This document shows positions 56,601 to 61,230 of a stretch of DNA of 64,000 bases, piece after piece. Both the position numbers and the translations under genes were made by a program. Location of the stretch: assembly GCA_024449915.1 (NCBI GenBank), contig JAMZAV010000307.1, positions 62,001 to 126,000 on the forward strand, given 5' to 3'. Under the pieces are notes generated by a model. It was given only the letters and a program-made list of their open reading frames with translations, searched no databases and was not told where the DNA came from. Numbering within the stretch: position 1 is the stretch's first letter; each line of letters begins with the position of its first letter. The stretch is from Sweltsa coloradensis. Lineage: Eukaryota; Arthropoda; Insecta; Plecoptera; Chloroperlidae.

Positions 56601-56753
56601 ACATTTTACTTATCTAGAAGAATGTGACTTTCAACTATTAGCTAGTTACCGATTTGTAAGATGTTCCATCCTTCTTGAGAGAGACGGTCGTGAAGTCCAC
56701 TGTGCTCGCCAGGCCGATCAGACCATCTATGGCCAGCGTGGACGCCTTGGAAT
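38458..56753 (-). CDS. Zc3h12/Regnase-like NYN (PIN-fold) ribonuclease gene, seven exons seen
   Basis: Exons in order: 56753-56650, 51796-51674, 49834-49661, 43914-43661, 41769-41536, 39923-39816, 38605-38458. All junctions are GT-AG and their phases join without a break. The last four encode an NYN endonuclease domain: LRPVVIDGANMAYG (first Asp, Asn), FSWEGIEVG, RGHTKITIVL, CKVIFTP, AYDDR (two Asp), GVVVTRDEFRDL (fourth Asp) and a DNLGRNG end motif. All acidic residues expected for the metal-dependent active site are present. In Regnase, KHNYN and N4BP1 this domain cleaves RNA. The protein ends about 25 residues after the domain, so the CCCH zinc finger of Regnases is absent. The visible part is about 380 aa; the N-terminus lies further upstream and was not found. 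Introns are full of transposons. Confidence 0.8.
39000..39455 (-). repeat. tRNA-derived SINE, most complete copy
   Basis: On the minus strand it begins with a tRNA-like head (GGCTCGTTGGTCTTGTGG, then an anticodon-arm-like CTGCTTCCAATGCAG). A body of about 350 bp follows, then AACTGAGTGGGTAGACTC and an AAATAAATAAA tail. Copies or pieces lie at 4.3, 6.7, 25.6 and 58.7 kb. Not a functional tRNA: the acceptor stem does not close. Confidence 0.7.
39816..39923 (-). CDS. NYN ribonuclease exon with the fourth catalytic Asp
   Basis: Acceptor TTGTCTACAG, donor GTAATG, phase 2 at both ends. Encodes TILDLAFTNCGVVVTRDEF and RDLVNIKPHYREIINE. The Asp in VVVTRD aligns with the active-site Asp in the VVSND motif of Regnase. 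Confidence 0.88.
39924..41535. other. Intron of the NYN gene
   Basis: A truncated Helentron-like 5' end (TTGGATGAGCGAAGCGTAG) lies at about 40129. A palindromic CACTTCCGGAAGTG is at 40291. Otherwise unremarkable AT-rich DNA. Confidence 0.5.
41536..41769 (-). CDS. NYN ribonuclease exon with the central DD motif
   Basis: Acceptor CATTTTACAG, donor GTAAGAAG, phase 2 at both ends. Encodes GDKEELFSWEGIEVGATFFL, RGHTKITIVLSEKFKS, then CKVIFTPTKTIEEK and AYDDR. The closer AG (after CTTCGTAG) would put a TGA in frame, so the upstream AG is used. Confidence 0.9.
41770..43560. repeat. Intron filled with repeats related to 12-13.7 kb
   Basis: A CCCGGCC-rich patch is at 41940. CAGTCAAGCGCACGCG/GCTATCTGCACACG at 42060-42185 is the reverse of 13.62-13.68 kb. 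Two internal repeats start near 42370 and 42850 (GAGAAAACGGTAAATCTTAG type). One arm of the 12.1-kb palindrome is at 43220-43400. Confidence 0.55.
43561..43604 (+). repeat. Helentron-like 3' end
   Basis: ATCAATCAACGCGACTGG, AAGCGTTCGCGAAG and terminal CCTAG show the same hairpin and end as the complete copies. The matching 5' end is not evident. Confidence 0.5.
43661..43914 (-). CDS. NYN ribonuclease exon opening the catalytic domain
   Basis: Acceptor TTATTTTTCAG, donor GTAAGC, phase 0 in and 2 out. About 70 residues (KVSEIYDSNRMRDPDDSD..., FNPKRLKLTDEESEWRFF) precede LRPVVIDGANMAYG. That motif carries the first catalytic Asp and the conserved Asn of the NYN fold. Confidence 0.9.
43915..44404. 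other. Intron of the NYN gene
   Basis: A repeat tail like that at 39.47-39.55 kb (TAACAAAGGAGGACACTAAA) and a CACATTACA-rich stretch. No exon seen. Confidence 0.4.
44406..45162 (-). mobile_element. Helentron-like element with internal monomers
   Basis: On the minus strand, 5' TTGGATGAGCGTAGCGAGCG and 3' GCTCATCCAACAACGCGGCG with terminal CTAG at 44406. Holds three monomers of the GAGCGCAATC/CGCAATTTTACG unit. Both ends are present. Confidence 0.65.
45233..45618 (-). mobile_element. Helentron-like element, 5' truncated
   Basis: The 3' end (AACGCGCCTGAAAAAGCG, then TTAGT instead of CTAGT) and about 1.5 monomers remain. Confidence 0.5.
45623..46394 (-). mobile_element. Helentron-like element with internal monomers
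   Basis: Complete on the minus strand from TTGGATGAGCGAAGCGAAG (46394) to CTAG (45623), with three monomers. It lies directly beside other copies. Confidence 0.65.
46395..46884 (-). mobile_element. Helentron-like element, 3' truncated
   Basis: The 5' end TTGGATGAGTGTAGCGAGCG and two monomers are present. The 3' end is replaced by the neighbouring copy. Confidence 0.5.
46885..48887. other. GC-richer unassigned segment in an NYN gene intron
   Basis: Base composition differs from the surrounding AT-rich DNA. A TATAAAA-like site lies at about 47104 and TTAATAAAAGA at 47767. Neither a protein domain nor flanking long repeats could be identified; a degraded LTR is one possibility. 48700-48840 repeats CTTACATAATAATG. 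Confidence 0.35.
48888..49586. repeat. Palindromic repeat, about 0.7 kb, centre near 49235
   Basis: AAAGTGGACTTCACGGGAAG with AATTTCCTCCC and a TATTGATGGTCTC block on the left recur reversed on the right. The inner parts (AAATGTTAATGATTTTAAC, CAACACGAAAATGTTTTT) are inverted too. No coding sequence. Confidence 0.75.
49661..49834 (-). CDS. Probable NYN ribonuclease gene exon (58 aa)
   Basis: Acceptor CTTGTTTTTGCAG, donor GTAGGGG, exactly 58 codons, phase 0 at both ends. Encodes a polar, low-complexity linker (KKTEKNPIDFSVYINLESRT, MDVDSSETPTIEQSG). It fits the neighbouring exons in phase, but no domain supports it. Confidence 0.6.
49875..50813 (-). mobile_element. Helentron-like element with internal monomers
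   Basis: The 3' end with CTAG at 49875 and AACGCGCCTGAAAAAGCG hairpin region; four or so monomers. The 5' end (GTGAGCGAAGCGAAG) abuts the next composite repeat at 50814. A foreign stretch of about 150 bp sits near 50005-50160. Confidence 0.6.
50814..51653 (-). repeat. Composite Helentron-like/tRNA-derived repeat
   Basis: The tRNA-like TAGTCTAGTTGGCTATGG follows CGTTTTCCTAG at 50838. A + strand 3' end CTCGTCTAACAACGACTTTGG / CGTTTCCCTAG is at 51014. The 5' end AGACGAGGGAGCGAAGCG on the minus strand is at 51653. Confidence 0.6.
51674..51796 (-). CDS. Probable NYN ribonuclease gene exon (41 aa, basic)
   Basis: Acceptor TTTGTTTGTTGAAG, donor GTATTT, exactly 41 codons, phase 0 at both ends. Encodes NNRSPETSNKLTGRDPLPGK and a lysine/arginine-rich end (KACQKKQSIQK) that could bind RNA or act as a nuclear signal. 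Supported by splice sites and phase only. Confidence 0.5.
51797..52238. other. Intron, degraded AT-rich repeats
   Basis: Imperfect internal repeats of the type ATATCCGATAG.TAT / TTCCAATTGATAT between about 51910 and 52220. No gene. Confidence 0.4.
52239..52378 (+). pseudogene. Ty3/Gypsy-type integrase core remnant
   Basis: A frame of about 46 codons reads like the second half of a retroviral-type integrase core (D..GRQFKS, then LLGTT.IRT.SYHPAANG, then RQLKTALKK). The part after ANG, where the catalytic Glu normally lies, is deleted. No other retroelement domain is near. It is an old fragment in an intron. Confidence 0.65.
52380..53203. other. Intron DNA, no gene
   Basis: A G-run is at about 52449 and an AAATAAATAAA/(CA)n stretch at 52858. 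Nothing else recognised. Confidence 0.4.
53204..54807. mobile_element. TIR element of the GGGxCCCAAGTTTTGAA family, with nested insertion
   Basis: Terminal inverted repeats GGGGCCCAAGTTTTGAAA... and ...TTTCAAAACCTGGGTCCC. Interrupted by another element at 53241-54201. Its inner 580 bp is an inverted copy of the neighbouring element at 54830-55518. Confidence 0.65.
53241..54201. mobile_element. Nested non-autonomous DNA element, about 960 bp
   Basis: Ends CTGGACCCTCATTTTATAAC and, reversed, CAGGACCCTTATTCTGTAAC. Several CACGTGAAAT / ATTTCACGTG palindromes lie just inside both ends. The interior holds AGGCCTA-type sequence. No clear target duplication and no ORF. Confidence 0.6.
54830..55518. 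mobile_element. TIR element of the same family, inverted relative to its left neighbour
   Basis: Starts GGGACCCAAGTTTTGAAAA and ends with the reverse complement of GGGGCCCAAGTTTTGAAA. With 53204-54807 it forms a long palindrome centred near 54818. ORFs of 105-117 aa on both strands here are the same sequence read from the two arms. Confidence 0.65.
55520..56501. mobile_element. Third TIR element of the GGGxCCCAAGTTTTGAA family
   Basis: Left end GGGACCCAAGTTTTGAAAT and right end ATTCAAAACTTGGGGCCC. The subterminal parts contain AACGTC/GACGTT repeats. The interior is AGGCCTA-rich. Confidence 0.55.
56650..56753 (-). CDS. Possible NYN ribonuclease gene exon (34 aa)
   Basis: Acceptor TTGTGCGTAG (weak pyrimidine tract), donor GTAACT, phase 2 in and 0 out. 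Encodes SKASTLAIDGLIGLASTVDF and TTVSLKKDGTSYKS. A Penelope-like insertion begins 46 bp upstream. This is the least certain exon. Confidence 0.4.
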
Positions 56754-56799
56754 CTACGCACAATCGTACGACAGAATATTATAACAATAACGCTACACA

Positions 56800-57903
56800 C
56801 TGGTGTTAGATAGGATCCAACAGCTTCCCTTCGAAAAGTGATGGTGGCTGTTGAGTTTATTGAAAAATAGCAACACAAACATATACAAAATAGAAAAATA
56901 CGATACGTTTCGAAACAAGATCTTGTTCACTCAAGAGAGAAAGGAAAGTGGTAACTGATTGCAACAATCAAAAAACAAATCAAAAAACAAAAAGGTGGCT
57001 AAATATATAAACAAAGTCAGAGAATATGGACAAATTTACAAGGCATTGTAGGTAGGTGTGGCTGTGACACGTAGGGGAGGAGCCTAGCGAATGTTTTGGT
57101 TAGGGGGCAGTCTGGATTGGGTAATCCACTGATGTGCTAACTCCCATCTTCTGAGTTCCCCTGGCTTGCAGCTGGCAGGAAGTGCTTAAACCACTCTGGT
57201 TGTGTAGCACTTGTTTAAGTCCAAATTGTGGGATGCTGCGTGACGAACCACTGGTTTGTCCATTGTCCGGTTTTTTGTGTCTTGCCTGTGTCCATTCATG
57301 CGGGACCTGAGTGTGTTCTTGGTTAGGCCTACATACTCGGCAGGACACTGGTTGCATTTGAGCTGGTATACCAGATTGCTGGGTTTGCAGGTGTTAAATT
57401 GCCGAATGGGGTATGTCCTGCCAGTGGCCTGAGCACTGAAGGTGGTGGAGGGTTGGTGTATTTGGCAGGTCAAGCAGCCATTGCCACCTTGGCAAGGGTA
57501 GGATCCAGTTGGTTCATTTGTTCGCGCATCCTTTTCACGGCAGTCTCTCTTAACGACTAGGTCCGCGATGTTGGGGGGGCTCAGGTCTCCCCCCCTACGT
57601 GTCACAGCCACACCTACCTACAATGCCTTGTAAATTTGTCCATATTCTCTGACTTTGTTTATATTTTTAGCCACCTTTTTGTTTTTTTTGTTTTTTTTTA
57701 TTGTTGCAATCAGTTACCATTTTTCTTTCTCTCTTGAGTGAACAAGACCTCGTGTCGAAACGTCTCGTATTTTTCTGTTTTGTATATGTTTGTGTTGCTA
57801 TTCTTTAATAAACTCAACAGCCACCATCACTTTTCGAAGGGAAGCTGTTGGATCCTATCTAACACCAGTGTACTCCAGCCGATTGGCATTCTTTCTGCAT
57901 AAC
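56800..57903 (-). mobile_element. Penelope-like element, family C, with inverted terminal arms and 15-bp target duplication
   Basis: Flanked by the direct repeat CAATAACGCTACACA (56785-56799, 57904-57918). Arms of about 280 bp (56811-57090 and 57590-57872) are inverted to each other. Each contains a GAAACGT signature and GTCAGAGAATATGGAC-type sequence. Only an endonuclease fragment lies between them. Confidence 0.8.
57186..57611 (-). pseudogene. GIY-YIG endonuclease remnant, Penelope-like family C
   Basis: Cysteine-rich lead (YPCQGGNGCLTCQIH) followed by LVYQLKCNQCPAEYVGLTKN, then LRSRMNGH and PVVRHAASHNLDL. This is a Penelope-type GIY-YIG domain in which G-I-Y reads L-V-Y. The reverse transcriptase is deleted, so the copy is not autonomous. 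It is more divergent from families A and B than they are from each other. Confidence 0.75.
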
Positions 57904-58076
57904 CAATAACGCTACACAGAAATTTGATTTTCCAATATTAAAAGTAAAAGAAAACAATCACTTAAAATATAATTTTGTCAGCCTCATTCCTACACAATAA
58001 TCAAACAGAAAACTATAATTTGTCAGTGTTTTCATCCAGTTTCTTTTCCATCCGAATTATTAAAGTTATATAATAA

Positions 58077-58676
58077 TTGGATGAGCGAAGCGACTTCAAT
58101 TTCACCGACCCCCAAAAAATTTAGCTCGGGTGTTTTTTTGTTTGTTTGTTTGTTTTTTTATTTTTTTGGGTTTTTTTCTGTCCGTTTGTTCACTCTCTAC
58201 TGGGCAAACGGCATATGCGATCTTGATGAAAATTTGAGGGGACCTTCAAAATCTTTGAACTTAGACGTGCTACGTTTTTTGGTACAATCGAAAAAAATAT
58301 TTCTCAAGGATATCGTACTTTTCCGATTTTTCCGATTTTAAGTGCGATATTTTCGTGACATTTAGGCCGATTCTGACCAAACGGGTGGGGCTACAATGCT
58401 CATATTTTATATGGATATTAAGGTAATGGTGATGTATTGCTTTCTAAAAAAAAAAAAAAAAGTTGAAAAAGTAAGCCAGAATCCACAGAATAAAGGTTTT
58501 AATATGAGTTTTTTTAGGTTTATAATAACAATTAACAAGTAACAATAGAAACTTAACAATCACCTACAATACATTAAAAAAGCACTTGCAAAGGAAAAGT
58601 GGTCCTACGCAAACTAAAAACTTGCAAAAAAAAAGAGCTCATCCATCAACGCGGTGGGACTTAAGCGTTTTTCTAG
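58077..58676 (+). mobile_element. Helentron-like element, complete
   Basis: 5' TTGGATGAGCGAAGCGACTT, 3' GCTCATCCATCAACGCGG, hairpin AACGC...GCGTT, end TTTCTAG followed by T. The internal block CCGATTCTGACCAAACGGG is shared with the copy at 59.70-60.40 kb. The 86-aa ORF is compositional. Confidence 0.65.
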
Positions 58677-58699
58677 TAAAATGTAATAATACCTTTTAA

Positions 58700-58860
58700 A
58701 GGTCAGTTGTCGTCCTTCTGCACTGCCTTGTCTTCCCCCACTGAAAATCAGTTATATAACTGAGTGGGTAGACTCTAAATACAATTTATTTACAATTTTT
58801 TTTTTTAATAAAATGTTTAGTTGTGTCCCTAGTTCCAATATGCTCTTAAAGGTGTAATAA
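58700..58860 (+). repeat. SINE tail fragment
   Basis: CCCCCACTGAAAATCAGTTA and CTGAGTGGGTAGACTCTAAA match the 3' end of the SINE at 39.0 kb. Confidence 0.6.
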
Positions 58861-58866
58861 TCAAAA

Positions 58867-59340
58867 CCAGGGAAACGCCAAAGTCGTTGTTAGACGAGTG
58901 AGTGAGCCATGTGTTGAGTACTCGGTAACATTCCTTTTCTTCTTTATAACTTAGGCCTCCCTAGCCTATCATAAGCTAGAGTGGAGCATTATGACCTTAC
59001 AGTTGACGCGCCCTTATACAAACTAAACTTAAAAAACTATTATTTATACCAATATAATTATCTATTTTAATTGCAAATGTTCCCGAGTACTCAACACATG
59101 ACTCGCTCACACGTCTAACAACTAATTTGGCGTTTCCCTAGTCTAGTTGGCTAAGGCGCCCTTATAGCCGAAATGTGGGAGACGTGGGTACAGTCCCCTG
59201 GTCGGGAAAGATTTTGTAATTTCTAGACTGTATTAAAAAAATTATTAAACATGTTTTGAAATGCATATTACGGAATGTAGTCCATCATCTGTGACAATAC
59301 TATGGAAAACATAGCCAGTAAGAAATACGTTCAAATCTTA
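58867..59340. repeat. Composite Helentron-like/tRNA-derived repeat, truncated
   Basis: Starts with an inverted 3' end (AGGGAAACGCCAAAGTCG) and has the facing + strand 3' end at about 59140. Then come the tRNA-like TAGTCTAGTTGGCTAAGG and a B-box-like stretch. The remainder is lost after 59340. Confidence 0.6.
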
Positions 59341-59694
59341 GTTCATTCAACTTGATGAAGTATCTTTGTGACAGTAAAGTGATTTTTCCCTAATCACGAG
59401 GCTTCTAATGTCCACGCTAGCGCTCGGTTGGAAGGAAAGGAGACTGACTGTCTAGCGCTTTGCTACGCAAAGCAAATATTACACATTATCAGTGGCTAAA
59501 CTACACAGGGAAACGTTATCTTCGTGCGCACCTTGTTAGGAGAGAGGATATTAAGAGGTACGTAATATGGGCTCGACGCCACATGGTTTGGTCCACCCTA
59601 ACCACGCTTCTCATGGCCTAGGCACAGGCCTACCCTCAAAAATGCAGTGCTACGAATGCATAACCAATAAAAAAATAATTGAAGTTCTATTATA
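59341..59694. other. Unassigned sequence
   Basis: No element ends or protein motifs recognised. Confidence 0.35.
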
Positions 59695-60402
59695 CTAGGA
59701 AAACGCCAAAGTCCCGCCGCGTTGATGGATGAGCTTTTTTAAGTATTTAGTTTGCGTGGGATATCTTTACTTTTGTAAGTGTTCTGCTTTGTGCCTATGC
59801 ATTGTATGTGATTGTTGTCAAGTTTCTATTGTTACTTGTCAAATGTTATTATTTACTGGAAAAAACTTATACTAAAAGCTTTATTTCTATTGATTCTGGC
59901 AAACTTTTTCAACTTTCAACGTTGTAGCCCCACCCGTTTGGTCATAATCGGCCCAAATGGCACGAAAATATCGCACTAAACCGTAAAAAACTTATATTAA
60001 AAGCTTTATTTCTATGGATTCTGGCTAATTTTTCCAACTTTTTCTTTCAAAAGGTATTACATCACCATAAACTTATTGTCCATGTATAATATGAACGTTG
60101 TAGCCCCACCCGTTTGGTCAGAATCGGCCCAAATGACACGAAAATATCGCACTAAAAATCGAAAAAAATCGTAAAAGTACGATATTCATGAGAAATATTT
60201 CTTCGATTGTACCCAAAAACAATACACTTCTAAGTTTAGAGATTTCGAAGGTCCCCTACAATTTTCATCAAGATCGCTTATGCCGTTTGCCCGGAATCCT
60301 GCTAACAAACAGACAAAAATACAAAAAAAAACAACAAAAAAACATTGGAGCTAAATTTTTTGGGGGGTCACTGAAATTGAAGTCTTCGCTTCGCTCATCC
60401 AA
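59695..60402 (-). mobile_element. Helentron-like element, complete, with internal duplication
   Basis: On the minus strand, 5' TTGGATGAGCGAAGCGAAG at 60402 and 3' GCTCATCCATCAACGCGG with CTAG at 59695. A block of about 130 bp around CCCACCCGTTTGGTC is present twice. Confidence 0.65.
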
Positions 60403-60479
60403 TGATATTGGGAATAATCGTCAAAATAATCATACACTGAGAACTATAATAGATAATATGAGTAAACAGTTAATGAGCC

Positions 60480-61040
60480 TCCAGCATTAACTAGGCCTAG
60501 ACATAGGCCTAATGCATCCCTCTGAGCATAGGCCTAGGCCGGACCCTAGGCCTGCAACAAAACATCAAGATGCTACATCATTACTACCATCTGTAGGCCT
60601 ACACCAGCCTACCACAGGCATACCATCAACTTTCAATCAAAAATCCAACCCAAGTCCCAGGCCTAACCCAGGTATAGAACTAGGCCTAGGCCAATCAATT
60701 AGGCCTAGCCCAAATTGCAGGCCTACAGAAACAACAGGAACACTTTCCGCCCAACAGTCAAGTAGGCCTAGGCCTAATTTCCCAAATCAAAACAGGTCCA
60801 CAGATAAGGAGTCTGAGCCTAGGCCTAAGCCTAGCCTAAACCAACCTAGCATTAGCCCTATAGGCCTAGAGAATCTAGCAAAACTTAGGCCAAAGCAGAC
60901 ATTGTCGGAAAACAACAGACCACCACCACTACAAAGCGAGAAATATGGGCCTATCCACATAGAATCAGTCAGAACCAATACAGATAAGCATAGGCCTACT
61001 GCCAACCAAGATAACCCTAGACCTATAACAACATCTAACT
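60480..61040 (+). repeat. AGGCCTA-rich low-complexity DNA
   Basis: Dense AGGCCTA/TAGGCCTAGG motifs, an AvrII/StuI-like palindromic 7-8-mer. On + it stays open as a proline-rich frame (60512-61108). Confidence 0.75.
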
Positions 61041-61108
61041 ACTACCAAGGCTTGCCAGAAACAAGAAATCATCCGGTCCCACTGAAGATGAATTTCCTAG
61101 CTTACTAA
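60512..61108 (+). CDS. Proline-rich ORF (198 aa), possibly the N-terminal part of the SGNH protein
   Basis: Rich in Pro, Arg, Asn and Ser (RPRPDPRPATKHQD, NPSPRPNPGIELGLG), with no domain. Much of it is a translation of AGGCCTA-type repeats, so it may not be selected as protein. It stops just as the frame of the next ORF opens (from about 61037, reading SSGPTEDEFPSLL). A single frameshift, or an unseen splice, would join the two. Function unknown. Confidence 0.4.
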   Translation: MHPSEHRPRPDPRPATKHQDATSLLPSVGLHQPTTGIPSTFNQKSNPSPRPNPGIELGLGQSIRPSPNCRPTETTGTLSAQQSSRPRPNFPNQNRSTDKESEPRPKPSLNQPSISPIGLENLAKLRPKQTLSENNRPPPLQSEKYGPIHIESVRTNTDKHRPTANQDNPRPITTSNYYQGLPETRNHPVPLKMNFLAY

Positions 61109-61230
61109 CCACAAAAAATATCAAATGGAAAAGTAAGGGAAAACAGACAAGTAAAACTCAATCCAACCCCTCACCCAAAGGAACCAGACCTATAAACTGG
61201 GAAAGCATAGGTAACAAGGGGACCGAGCCA

